The notes beneath the pieces were generated by a model, which was given only the letters and a program-made list of their open reading frames with translations, searched no databases and had not been told where the DNA came from. A stretch of DNA of 40,026 bases from CAILLO01 sp964579735 (GTDB lineage: Bacteria > Bacillota > Clostridia > Saccharofermentanales > UBA5734). The stretch lies in the NCBI GenBank assembly GCA_964579735.1, contig CAZOHH010000011.1, forward strand, positions 1-40,026. The letters are read 5' to 3'. Within the stretch, counting starts at the first letter, position 1; each line of letters opens with the position of its first letter. Below are positions 6,651-15,030 of the stretch, one piece after another. A program made the translations under genes and the position numbers.

Positions 6651-7603
6651 AAGTGCGCGCGTCCTCGACGCAGCTTGCCGCCGACATGGCGGCCAGGCTG
6701 GGCCCCGCCGCGGGCGACCGGCTCTTCCCCGACGAACCCATGTCCGCTCACACGACCTTCCGCGTCGGGGGACCGGCTGACCTGCTGTTCTCGCCGGCCT
6801 GCGCAGAAGAGATCGCCTGCGCGATCCACTTCTGCCGTGAACACGGAGTTCCGATGACTTTGATCGGCAACGGCTCCAATATCCTCGTTTCGGACCGCGG
6901 CATCCGTGGCGTCGTGATTGCTCTGGGCGCCGACTTCGCACGGATCACGGCGCTGGATGCGCCGGTGGAATCGACGTCACAGGAGATCCAGGCCGAAGCC
7001 GGCGCTCGACTTGCCTCCCTGGCGGCCTTCTCGGCGCGCCTTGGACTTTCTGGAATGGAGGCCCTATCGGGAATACCCGGCTCCGTCGGGGGGGCTCTCC
7101 ATATGAACGCCGGCGCCTATGATCACAGCATGCAGGAGGTCGTCGTACGTACGGAGTATCTCGACGACGAGGCCCGAACCTGTACGACGGAAGGGGAGGG
7201 GCACCGATTCGGATATCGTCGAAGCCTCTTCATGGACCGTGGATTCATCGCCCTGCGCACGACGGTACGTCTGGTCCGGGACGACCCCGCACGGATTTCG
7301 GAGCGCGTCGCGGATTTTGCGGCACGTCGGCGTGCCAGCCAGCCGTTGGAGCTGCCGAGCGCCGGCAGCGTCTTCCGCAGACCCCCCGGACACTACGCCG
7401 GCCGCCTCATCGAGGAGAGCGGCATGAAGGGCGTCGCCCTCGGTGGCGCGCAGGTGTCGACGAAGCACGCCGGTTTCATCGTCAATCGCGATGGAGCCAC
7501 GGCAGCCGATGTCCGTGGACTGATGGAATGGGTGCAATGCACGGTCGAGCAGAGGACCGGCGTGCACCTTGAACCCGAGATCCTTCTGCTAGGGGAGTGG
7601 TGA
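6647..7603 (+). CDS. murB: UDP-N-acetylmuramate dehydrogenase (UDP-N-acetylenolpyruvoylglucosamine reductase)
   Basis: 318 residues. MurB reduces enolpyruvyl-UDP-GlcNAc with NADPH and FAD to UDP-MurNAc, the second committed step of peptidoglycan synthesis. Visible motifs: HTTFRVGGPADLL (FAD domain start), MTLIGNGSNILV, LSGIPGSVGGALHMNAGAY, and the substrate-binding C-terminal part with PSAGSVFRRP (the catalytic serine) and HLEPEILLLG (the catalytic glutamate). A GTG at 6647 overlapping the hprK stop is taken as start; there is no clear Shine-Dalgarno, so translation is probably coupled. An ATG at 6686 is the alternative and would still keep the complete FAD domain. Confidence 0.94.
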   Translation: MKVRASSTQLAADMAARLGPAAGDRLFPDEPMSAHTTFRVGGPADLLFSPACAEEIACAIHFCREHGVPMTLIGNGSNILVSDRGIRGVVIALGADFARITALDAPVESTSQEIQAEAGARLASLAAFSARLGLSGMEALSGIPGSVGGALHMNAGAYDHSMQEVVVRTEYLDDEARTCTTEGEGHRFGYRRSLFMDRGFIALRTTVRLVRDDPARISERVADFAARRRASQPLELPSAGSVFRRPPGHYAGRLIEESGMKGVALGGAQVSTKHAGFIVNRDGATAADVRGLMEWVQCTVEQRTGVHLEPEILLLGEW

Positions 7604-7604
7604 C

Positions 7605-8489
7605 ATGGAGATCGTGATCCTGACCGGCATGTCCGGCGCTGGAAAGAGCCTGGCCATGAATTATCTGGAGGACATGGGGTTCTTCTGCATCGACAACCTC
7701 CCACCCCTCGTCCTTGCGCACATGGTCCGTACGTTCACCAAGAGCGAGGGCACCGAAGGCACCGGCATCCGACGGATCGCCTTCGTGGTCGATATCCGCA
7801 GTCTGGAGATGTTCTCGGGCATTCTCCCCGCCCTCGATGAAATCGAGGAGATGCACGTGCCCTACCGCATCGTCTTCCTCGAGGCCACGGATGCCGTCCT
7901 CATCGGACGCTACAAGGAGACGAGGCGAAACCACCCCCTCGCCGTGGGCAGCGGCATCTCCCAGGCGCTGGAAGTCGAGCGCGACCGTCTTGAGCCGTTG
8001 AAGGAACACGCGACGGATGTTCTCGATACGTCCAACATGTCGCCCTCCGACCTGCGCGACGCATTGTACAAACTGCTCTCCGAAGAAGGCCGTGAAAGCC
8101 GAATGAGCATCCTGATCCAGTCCTTCGGTTTCAAATACGGCATCCCGATCGACTGCGACGACGTCATCGACGTGCGCTTCATCCCGAACCCATTCTACGA
8201 GACCGATCTGAAGGGACTCAGCGGCCTGGACGCCGCGGTGCGCGAGTACGTCGTATCGTTCCCCGAGACGATGGAGTTCATGAGCCGTCTCGCCGGTCTT
8301 TTCGACTATCTGATTCCCTACTACATGCGGGAAGGCAAGGTCCGACTGACGATAGGCATCGGCTGCACCGGCGGTCGGCATCGTTCCGTCGCTCTGGCCT
8401 TGGATCTCGCCGAACGGCTCGGTGGAAAGGGCCTCCAGGTCCATGTCGACCACCGTGACATCGACCGCGACCCACGGCGGCGGAAGTGA
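7605..8489 (+). CDS. rapZ: RNase adapter/nucleotide-binding protein RapZ (YvcJ)
   Basis: 294 residues. The N-terminal P-loop domain has GMSGAGKS at 8-15, followed by YLEDMGFFCIDNLPP and the Walker B-like strand AFVVDIRS. The C-terminal domain has FKYGIPIDCDDVIDVRFIPNP and the GIGCTGGRHRSV loop, which in E. coli RapZ binds GlcN6P/RNA. In E. coli RapZ directs RNase E to GlmZ; in Bacillota YvcJ is a GTPase linked to competence and cell-wall metabolism. The gene begins one base after the murB stop and is followed by whiA. The yvcK gene usually found between rapZ and whiA is missing. Confidence 0.95.
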   Translation: MEIVILTGMSGAGKSLAMNYLEDMGFFCIDNLPPLVLAHMVRTFTKSEGTEGTGIRRIAFVVDIRSLEMFSGILPALDEIEEMHVPYRIVFLEATDAVLIGRYKETRRNHPLAVGSGISQALEVERDRLEPLKEHATDVLDTSNMSPSDLRDALYKLLSEEGRESRMSILIQSFGFKYGIPIDCDDVIDVRFIPNPFYETDLKGLSGLDAAVREYVVSFPETMEFMSRLAGLFDYLIPYYMREGKVRLTIGIGCTGGRHRSVALALDLAERLGGKGLQVHVDHRDIDRDPRRRK

Positions 8490-8499
8490 ACGTGGTCCG

Positions 8500-9447
8500 A
8501 TGACGGCACTCTCCTTCTCCAAGCAGGTCAAGGAAGAACTCTGCGCGCTTCCATGGGGAGACCTGTGCTGTATCCAGGCGGAGCTCGCTGGGGTGCTGAT
8601 GGCCATGGGCCGCTTCCGCTCGGGCTCGGTCACGGTCCACACCGTCCACGACGGCTTTGCGCAAAGGCTCTCCTCGATGCTTTCAAAGCTCTACGATGCC
8701 GATGTCGGCGTCGAGAAGGGCAGGGAGCTGATATCGGTCACGCTTGGCGGTGAACCTTCCTACAGCTGCCTTGTCGCGGACCTCGCAGCCACGGCTGGAT
8801 TCGATGCCACGCGTGGCATGTTGGCGCCGGATGCCGCCACCAGACCCCTGTTCGACAACGAGTGCTGTCGGACCGCCGGTCTCCGCGGCATGTTCCTGGC
8901 CTGTGGCTCGCTGTCGGAACCGACGAAGGCCTATCATCTCGAAATCGCCGCCCGCCGGCCAGCTGGAGCGCAAGCCGCCACGATGCTCTTCGCCGTGCTC
9001 GGAATGCATGGCGGAGTCCTGCGTCGGGTCGGGTACAGCGTAGCCTACATCAAGGAAGGCCAGCAGGTCTCCGACTTCCTGCTTCTGACCGGCGCCCACG
9101 CCTCGCTGCTCGAGCTCGAGAACCAGCGCGTGGAGAAGGAGATGCGCAACAGCGTCAACCGTGTCGTCAACTGCGACAACGCGAACCTTCAGCGCCTTGC
9201 CGACACGGCCGCGCGACAGCAGCACAGGATACGGCTTCTTCTGGAACGCGAGGGTCTGGGCACCCTGCCGGAGGGCTTGAAGCAGGCGGCGGAGGCACGA
9301 TTGGCGCATCCCGACCTCTCGATTTCCGAACTGGGCGAAATGATGGAGCCTCCGCTTGGAAAGTCGGGCATGAACCATAGATTGCGCCGCCTCGAGGCTT
9401 TGCTCGGGGACGGCGAGGCGGCTGCGAACGGGAGGAAACACCCATGA
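8500..9447 (+). CDS. whiA: DNA-binding/sporulation-type regulator WhiA
   Basis: 315 residues. WhiA combines a degenerate LAGLIDADG homing-endonuclease fold (about 1-200) with a C-terminal helix-turn-helix (about 225-305). The family signature NSVNRVVNCDNANLQRLAD is intact, and the C-terminal end carries HPDLSISELGEMMEPPLGKSGMNHRLRRLE, the recognition helix region. WhiA controls sporulation septation in Streptomyces and affects division and chromosome segregation in Bacillus. ATG at 8500 (MTALSFSKQVKEEL) fits the family start; a longer reading frame into rapZ is rejected. It overlaps the next gene by ATGA. Confidence 0.95.
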   Translation: MTALSFSKQVKEELCALPWGDLCCIQAELAGVLMAMGRFRSGSVTVHTVHDGFAQRLSSMLSKLYDADVGVEKGRELISVTLGGEPSYSCLVADLAATAGFDATRGMLAPDAATRPLFDNECCRTAGLRGMFLACGSLSEPTKAYHLEIAARRPAGAQAATMLFAVLGMHGGVLRRVGYSVAYIKEGQQVSDFLLLTGAHASLLELENQRVEKEMRNSVNRVVNCDNANLQRLADTAARQQHRIRLLLEREGLGTLPEGLKQAAEARLAHPDLSISELGEMMEPPLGKSGMNHRLRRLEALLGDGEAAANGRKHP

Positions 9448-11315
9448 GAGAAACGTACATCGACCCGCACCGTAGATCCACCCATGGACGCCCAGGCCGT
9501 GGGAGAAGACCCCGCGGGCCAAGCCTGCTCCGCGTCCTGACCGGAATCTGCGCGGTTCTCGTCGTGGCGGTCGGGGTGCTCGCCTTCGCCAAGTACATCC
9601 TCCCGAACGGGATTCCCGGCGTGTTCCCGCGCAATTCTCCAACGCCCTCGGCGAGTCCTTCCCCATCCCCCTCGCCTACGCCACCGCCTTGGCTCAATCC
9701 GATCCTGCAGCCCGCATCGGTCACGACCCTTCAGGAGGCCGGCACCATCGACGCAAGTGCCGTTCCGTCCATTCATGCCCTGATTTCCGATATCTTCGAC
9801 ATTTCTGGCCGACTCGATTCCTACCTACGGTCCTACCCGATCTCCTTCGGCGACCCGCTGGACTATGCCCAGGTCTCCGGCGTACTGACGTTTCGAGGCA
9901 ACAACTTCCGATCGAGCAGCGCGTTCGGTCTCGTCGACCTTCCCGAGAAGAACATGGTCCAGGTCTGGGAACGGCCGGTCGGAAGCCTTCATTCGTCGCA
10001 ATGGGCCTTCTCATGGACCGGTACGGGCTGGACGGGCGAACCGATCATCGTCCAATGGGACTGGGACGTCCAGCAGATGATGAACCTCCATGCGGACAAG
10101 AAGGCGAAGGTGGGTCTCAAGGAGTGCATCTCCGCAACGATGGATGGAAACATATATTTCTATGACCTCGACGACGGCAAGGACACCCGGCCTCCGATCC
10201 ACATCGGAGCTCCGATCAAGGGAAGTCCGTCCCTCGACCCGCGCGGATATCCTGTCCTCTACGTCGGTCAGGGCGATTTCCAACCGCCGGGGTCCGCTAC
10301 GCGGGAGATCGGCTTCCGCGCCTTCGACCTGATCACCGGCAAGATGCTGTATTTCCAGAACGGCACCGACAGCCGGTCCTACAGGGAGAACTGGGGCGCC
10401 TGCGATTCCTCGCCCATCATCGATGGAAAGACCGATACGCTGGTCTGGTGCAGCGAGAACGGGATGATCTATACCTTCAAGCTGAACACGGTCTTCGATC
10501 GCGAGAAGAAGACGGTCTCCATCGCGCCCGAACCGGTCGTGTACCGATACAAGTCCGACGCGGTCGTACTCCAGGGCATCGAGAGCTCGCCGTCGTTCTA
10601 CGGCCACTACGCGTACTTCAGCGACAACTCGGGCGTCCTGAACTGCGTGGACCTGCAGACGATGGAACCCGTCTGGTCCCGCCCGCTCGAGGACGACTCG
10701 GACGTCTCGCCGGTGCTCGATTCCCACAACGGCGCGATGGCGCTCTACACCGGCACCGAGGTCGACTGGCAGCAGGACATCGTCGGCAACTACAAGGGGA
10801 GCGCCTATGTCTATCGGTTCGACCCCTTGACCGGGGCGGTCGTCTGGAAGAGCTCCTACCCGTGCTGGACCAAGAACGCGGTCAATGTCGGGGACGACAT
10901 CAATGGCGGGTGTCTCGGAACTCCGATCGTCGGCAAGAAGAAGATGGCCGACCTCGTCGTCTTCTCGTTCAGCATGACCAACGGAGTCAACAGCGGCAAT
11001 ACGCTCGTGGCCTTCAACAAGGACACCGGCGCGGTCGTCTGGACCTACAAGATGAACTTCTACTCGTGGAGCTCGCCCGTGGATGTCTATGATGCCGATG
11101 GGAACCCCTATATCGTCATGTGCGACTCGATCGGTCAGATCCACCTCGTGGACGGCTTGACCGGTTCGAGACTCTTCTACCTCCAGACACTGAAGAACAT
11201 CGGTACCGAAAACGAGCAGAGCGCCGCCAACATCGAGTCGACGCCAGCGATATTCGGCAATCAGCTCGTGGTCGGCACACGCGGAAACGTCATCATCGGC
11301 GTCACGCTGAAGTAG
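9444..11315 (+). CDS. Membrane-anchored PQQ-like beta-propeller protein
   Basis: 623 residues; ATG overlaps the whiA stop (ATGA), with GGGAGGAAA upstream. A basic cytoplasmic N-terminus (1-28) precedes one transmembrane helix (about 29-51), then a Ser/Pro-rich spacer of SPSP repeats (about 65-83), then an extracytoplasmic region of repeated beta-blades: CISATMDGNIYFYDLDDGKD, VLNCVDLQTMEPVWSRPL, AYVYRFDPLTGAVVWKSS, TLVAFNKDTGAVVWTYK, GQIHLVDGLTGSRLF. The D-x-x-T-G-x-x-x-W pattern is the PQQ/WD-like propeller consensus. No PQQ-binding dehydrogenase residues could be identified, so a scaffold or ligand-binding role at the cell surface is more likely than catalysis. The coupling to whiA is noteworthy. 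Confidence 0.85.
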   Translation: MRETYIDPHRRSTHGRPGRGRRPRGPSLLRVLTGICAVLVVAVGVLAFAKYILPNGIPGVFPRNSPTPSASPSPSPSPTPPPWLNPILQPASVTTLQEAGTIDASAVPSIHALISDIFDISGRLDSYLRSYPISFGDPLDYAQVSGVLTFRGNNFRSSSAFGLVDLPEKNMVQVWERPVGSLHSSQWAFSWTGTGWTGEPIIVQWDWDVQQMMNLHADKKAKVGLKECISATMDGNIYFYDLDDGKDTRPPIHIGAPIKGSPSLDPRGYPVLYVGQGDFQPPGSATREIGFRAFDLITGKMLYFQNGTDSRSYRENWGACDSSPIIDGKTDTLVWCSENGMIYTFKLNTVFDREKKTVSIAPEPVVYRYKSDAVVLQGIESSPSFYGHYAYFSDNSGVLNCVDLQTMEPVWSRPLEDDSDVSPVLDSHNGAMALYTGTEVDWQQDIVGNYKGSAYVYRFDPLTGAVVWKSSYPCWTKNAVNVGDDINGGCLGTPIVGKKKMADLVVFSFSMTNGVNSGNTLVAFNKDTGAVVWTYKMNFYSWSSPVDVYDADGNPYIVMCDSIGQIHLVDGLTGSRLFYLQTLKNIGTENEQSAANIESTPAIFGNQLVVGTRGNVIIGVTLK

Positions 11316-11337
11316 TGGATCACGATCCGGATGGACG

Positions 11338-11370
11338 GAAAAGGGAGCCCTTGCAGGCTCCCTTTTCCTT
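11338..11370. terminator. Bidirectional terminator between propeller gene and ilvC
   Basis: 12-bp stem GAAAAGGGAGCC, loop CTTGCA, GGCTCCCTTTTC, with T-rich tail on both strands. It serves the converging whiA-operon and ilv operon. Confidence 0.82.
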
Positions 11371-11408
11371 TCGTGCTCCTCACAGCCCACGGGCGGAGAG
11401 GAACGACG

Positions 11409-12410
11409 TCACACCTCGATTTCGCGATTCCAGGTCATCATGGACCGGATCTCCGCGCCGATCTTCTCGACGGGGAGCTCCTGCTCGATCTTCCTGCGGG
11501 CCATGAAGGCCGGCCGGCCGGCCATGTTCTCGAGAACCCAGTTCCTTGCGAACGTACCTTCCTGGATTTCCTTGAGCACCTTTCTCATTTCTGCGCGGGT
11601 CTCGTCGGTGATGATGCGGCGGCCAACGCTATAGTCGCCGTATTCGGCCGTATCGCTGACGGAGTAGCGCATGAGCGTGAGGCCGCCCTGGGCGACGAGG
11701 TCGACGATCAGCTTGACTTCGTGCACGCACTCGTAGTAGGCGTTGACCGGGTCATAACCGGCGTCGACGAGGGTGTCGAATCCGGCTTTCATGAGTTCGG
11801 CAACGCCGCCGCAAAGGACGGCCTGCTCGCCGAAGAGGTCGGTCTCCGTCTCGTCCTTGAACGTGGTCTCGATGACACCGGCGCGTGCGGCGCCGATTCC
11901 GGCGGCGTAGGCGAAACCGATGTCGCGGGCCTTGCCGGTGGCGTCCTGATGCACTGCGACGAGAGCGGGGACGCCGCGGCCGGCGGTGAACTGACTGCGG
12001 ACGGTGTGGCCGGGACCCTTGGGGGCGACCATGAAGACGTCGACGTCGGCGGGGGGAACGACACGTCCATAGAGGATGTTGAAGCCATGGGCGAAGGCGA
12101 GGGCCTTGCCCGCCGTGAGGTTCGGGGCGATATCGGCAAGGTAGAGGTCGTGCTGCTTTTCGTCATTGACGAGAATCATGATCACATCGGCCTTCTTGAC
12201 GGCATCGGCGGTCTTCATGACCTTCAGACCCGCATCCTCGGCCTTCTTCCAGGAGGGGCTGCCTGCATAGAGCCCGACCACGACGTCGAGGCCGCTTTCA
12301 TGCAGATTGCGTGCGTGGGCATGGCCCTGGCTTCCGTAGCCGATCACGGCGACGGTCTTGCCCATCAACGCTGCGGTGGTGCACTCGGAGTCCTTGTAGA
12401 TCTTCTTCAT
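11409..12410 (-). CDS. ilvC: Ketol-acid reductoisomerase, class I
   Basis: 333 residues, class I length. It isomerises and reduces acetolactate (or acetohydroxybutyrate) to the dihydroxy acid in valine/isoleucine synthesis, using NAD(P)H and Mg2+. The Rossmann motif GYGSQG is at 24-29; the metal-binding residues lie in DETETDLFGEQ and NAYYECVHEVKL. The loop after beta-2, which sets cofactor choice, reads VGLYAGSPSWKKA: the usual arginine after Leu is Tyr48, so the NADPH preference is less certain. ATGA overlap with ilvN; no ilvD follows. Confidence 0.96.
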   Translation of the reverse strand: MKKIYKDSECTTAALMGKTVAVIGYGSQGHAHARNLHESGLDVVVGLYAGSPSWKKAEDAGLKVMKTADAVKKADVIMILVNDEKQHDLYLADIAPNLTAGKALAFAHGFNILYGRVVPPADVDVFMVAPKGPGHTVRSQFTAGRGVPALVAVHQDATGKARDIGFAYAAGIGAARAGVIETTFKDETETDLFGEQAVLCGGVAELMKAGFDTLVDAGYDPVNAYYECVHEVKLIVDLVAQGGLTLMRYSVSDTAEYGDYSVGRRIITDETRAEMRKVLKEIQEGTFARNWVLENMAGRPAFMARRKIEQELPVEKIGAEIRSMMTWNREIEV

Positions 12411-12919
12411 GGGTTTTCCTCCTTTGATTCGGCTTCCATGGTGCGGTCGCCGCGTTCGATGGCGATGGCGCCGGCCCGGACGACCTCGAGGACCCCATAG
12501 GGCTCGAGCATGTCGACCAGGGCGCCGGTCTTGTCGGTGTTGCCGGTAGCTTCGATGGTGAGCGTGGTGGGGGATACATCCACTACATGTGCGCGGAAGA
12601 TCGAGACGACCTGGAGGATCTCCATGCGTTTGGTGGCGTCGGCGCGGACTTTCACGAGGACGAGCTCGCGGGTGAAGTGCTCCGCAGTCGGCAGGTGGCG
12701 GACCATGAGGACGTCCATGAGCTTGTGGAGCTGCTTGACGAGCTGGTCCACAAGGGCATCGTCACCGTCGACGCAGATCGTGATGCGCGAGACCGCCGGG
12801 TTGCGGGTCGTTCCGACCGCGAGGCTTTCGATGTTGAAGCCGCGGCGGGAGAAGAGGCTGGCGACTCTGGCGAGGACACCTGCACGATTCTCAACGAGTA
12901 CGGACAACGTCTGGCGCAT
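12407..12919 (-). CDS. ilvN: Acetolactate synthase small (regulatory) subunit
   Basis: 170 residues. The ACT domain (1-75: LSVLVENRAGVLARVASLFSR, GFNIESLAVG) binds valine and mediates feedback inhibition; the second domain (about 80-160: ELVLVKVRAD, VVDVSPTTLTIEATG) contacts the catalytic subunit. ATG at 12919 follows AAAGGAGGG. The large subunit ilvB, normally directly upstream, is absent: the upstream gene is divergent. ilvN and ilvC share an ATGA overlap. Confidence 0.95.
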   Translation of the reverse strand: MRQTLSVLVENRAGVLARVASLFSRRGFNIESLAVGTTRNPAVSRITICVDGDDALVDQLVKQLHKLMDVLMVRHLPTAEHFTRELVLVKVRADATKRMEILQVVSIFRAHVVDVSPTTLTIEATGNTDKTGALVDMLEPYGVLEVVRAGAIAIERGDRTMEAESKEENP

Positions 12920-13031
12920 GTTCAGCAGTCCCTCCTTTTCGTTCCTTCGAAGTTACCACGAAAGAAGGGCCCCTACAATCGTTCGCAAGCCCGTAACGAA
13001 TATCGGACAGGAAATGACCAGATTCCTTCTA

Positions 13032-13040
13032 TGTTATAAT
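13032..13040 (+). promoter_or_regulatory. Extended -10 promoter of the GGDEF/HD-GYP gene
   Basis: TGT followed by exact TATAAT (13035-13040), a perfect extended -10. No -35 is seen, which such promoters can do without. Predicted leader about 58 bases. In the 185-base gap 12920-13104 I see no T-box, c-di-GMP riboswitch or clear ilv promoter. Confidence 0.6.
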
Positions 13041-13104
13041 TAAAACGATTGCACCGGAGGGCGGCCGCTGTGGGTCGTTCAGTCTTTTGACGAGGGTGAC
13101 GAAC

Positions 13105-14946
13105 ATGGAAACTGTCACTGGACGTGTACGCGCTATGGATGCGGATTCCTTGTTGAATGGCCTTCTCGAGTCCATGGAGGAAGGTCTCGCCGTCCAGGAA
13201 CTCGTATTCGACGATCAAGGCATTCCTACCGATTACCGGATCCTGACCGTCAACGACGCCTATACCGCTCTGACAGGAATTCCTCGTGACAAGGCGGAAG
13301 GACAGCTCGCGAGCGTCGTCTACAAGACCAGACCGGCTCCCTGCCTCGACCGTTTCGTGGACGTCGCCCGCACGATGCGTCCCGAGCGGTTCGAACTCTG
13401 CATCCCACCCGATGAAAGGATCTATCGGGTCGGCGTCTTCAGTCCGATGACCGGGGTCTTCGTGACCGTCTTTCGGACGGACCCTACGGAACGGAAAGCG
13501 TACCTGCCTGTTCAGAACGAGAAGGATGCGGCCAATTTCCAGGTGACCCTTCATGCGATCGGCGATGCCGTCGCGATGGTCGACCTCAAGGGATGGGTCA
13601 CGCTCATGAACGACACCGCGGAGGCGTTGACCGGCTGGACTCTTGCGGAGGCTTCCGTTCTCCCACTCGACGAGGTCTTCGTCTTCCAGAATGAATCCAC
13701 AGGCGAGAGGATCGAGAACCCGATCTGCAACGTGCTCGATACGGGTCGCCCGCAGAAGACTGCGGAGGCTTCGATGCTGGTTTCCCGGTCGGGTCGGAGC
13801 GTCGCCATCGATGGCAGCGCTTCTCCCGTCCGTTCTCCGGAAGGCAGGCTGACCGGCGCCGTCCTCGTCCTTCGCGACGTCACGCAGGAAAACCTCAGCC
13901 GGAGGCGGATCGAGTTCCTGAGCCTCCACGATCCATTGACCGGTCTGCACAATCGCCGCTACTACGAACTCCAGCTCCCTGGTCTTTCCACTCCCGACCG
14001 CATGCCCGTCGCGGTGGTGATGGGGGACGTGAACGGCCTGAAAATCGCCAACGACGTATTCGGCCACAGCCTTGGAGACCGACTCCTCTATGAAGTCGCG
14101 GACGTGCTCCGCGGCTGTGTCGACAAGAAGGACGTGCTGGTCCGGATGGGCGGTGACGAGTTCGTCATCCTGCTGCCCGGCGTCTCCTCCGCCGAGGCGG
14201 AGGACCTTTGCGAACGTATCCGCGCTGGCTGCGCGGAGCTCCGCGTCGGTGTCCTGCCCGTCAGCATCTCCCTCGGAGCGGCCGTTTGGGAGGACCCGGA
14301 GCGGTCGCTCGAAGATGCGATCCGCCTTGCCGAGAACGTCATGTACAAGAGCAAGCTGATCGAGAACCAGGCGTTCCGAAGCACGTTGCTCACGTCGATC
14401 AAGGAGCTTCTCTTCGACCGCTGTCTCGAAACCGACCGCCATACCGAGCGTCTCGCGGCATGCTGCAGTCGCATCGCCGAAGCCATGGGCCTCTCGGATA
14501 AGGACAAGACCGACCTCGAGATCCTCTCCATGCTGCACGATATCGGCAAGATCGCCGTGCGCGAGAGCATCGTCTTCAAGCCGACCGCTCTCGACGAGGC
14601 GGAATGGCTCGAGATGAAACGGCACACCGAGGTAGGCTACCGCATCGCCCAGGCCACCCCCGAACTCTTCCACATCGCCGAGGCGATCCTCTCCCACCAC
14701 GAGCGCTGGGATGGAGGCGGATACCCGCAGGGGACCGTGGGCATGAACATCCCCAGACTCGCGAGAGTCCTCACGGTCGCCGATTCCTTCGACGCGATGA
14801 CCAATTTCCGCCCGTTCCGCGACGCCATCGGCATCGACGAGGCGGCCGAGGAAATCCGCAAGGGCGCAGGACACCAGTTCGACCCCTATATCGCCGATAT
14901 CTTCCTGAAGAAAGTGCTATCACCTGCCTCCGAGGACCAGGAATAG
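13105..14946 (+). CDS. PAS-PAS-GGDEF-HD-GYP cyclic-di-GMP turnover protein
   Basis: 613 residues from the ATG at 13105 (GAGGGTG upstream; a TTG 18 bases earlier is a poorer start). No membrane segment. Two PAS domains (about 15-130 and 145-265) are followed by a GGDEF domain with an intact GGDEF at 349-353 and by an HD-GYP domain with HD at 478-479 (MLHDIGKIAV), HHERWDGG and GYP at 539-541. The GGDEF part should make c-di-GMP and the HD-GYP part hydrolyse it. No RxxD inhibition site precedes the GGDEF. Opposing activities in one cytoplasmic sensor suggest that a PAS ligand or redox signal sets the direction. Confidence 0.93.
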   Translation: METVTGRVRAMDADSLLNGLLESMEEGLAVQELVFDDQGIPTDYRILTVNDAYTALTGIPRDKAEGQLASVVYKTRPAPCLDRFVDVARTMRPERFELCIPPDERIYRVGVFSPMTGVFVTVFRTDPTERKAYLPVQNEKDAANFQVTLHAIGDAVAMVDLKGWVTLMNDTAEALTGWTLAEASVLPLDEVFVFQNESTGERIENPICNVLDTGRPQKTAEASMLVSRSGRSVAIDGSASPVRSPEGRLTGAVLVLRDVTQENLSRRRIEFLSLHDPLTGLHNRRYYELQLPGLSTPDRMPVAVVMGDVNGLKIANDVFGHSLGDRLLYEVADVLRGCVDKKDVLVRMGGDEFVILLPGVSSAEAEDLCERIRAGCAELRVGVLPVSISLGAAVWEDPERSLEDAIRLAENVMYKSKLIENQAFRSTLLTSIKELLFDRCLETDRHTERLAACCSRIAEAMGLSDKDKTDLEILSMLHDIGKIAVRESIVFKPTALDEAEWLEMKRHTEVGYRIAQATPELFHIAEAILSHHERWDGGGYPQGTVGMNIPRLARVLTVADSFDAMTNFRPFRDAIGIDEAAEEIRKGAGHQFDPYIADIFLKKVLSPASEDQE

Positions 14947-14948
14947 GT

Positions 14949-14954
14949 TACAAT
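14949..14954 (+). promoter_or_regulatory. Possible -10 (TACAAT) of the isoprenoid operon
   Basis: TACAAT directly after the GGDEF/HD-GYP stop codon; no -35 match. The predicted start (about 14961) coincides with a hairpin whose stem is GGATGG/CCATCC (14961-14966, 14975-14980). Confidence 0.35.
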
Positions 14955-15030
14955 CCACTCGGATGGCCAGTGGTCCATCCTGGAGAGCTCCTTTTCGACC
15001 TGACTGCTGATTCCGTGGGAGGACTATGTC

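Noticed and set aside
12920..13104. T-box or leader attenuator for ilvNC, or c-di-GMP riboswitch for the GGDEF gene
   Set aside because: No T-box sequence, leader peptide with Val/Leu/Ile codons or aptamer core could be found.
12973..14874. 633-residue frame antisense to the GGDEF/HD-GYP gene
   Set aside because: No domain is recognisable and the sense frame has complete catalytic motifs; long antisense frames are common in GC-rich DNA.
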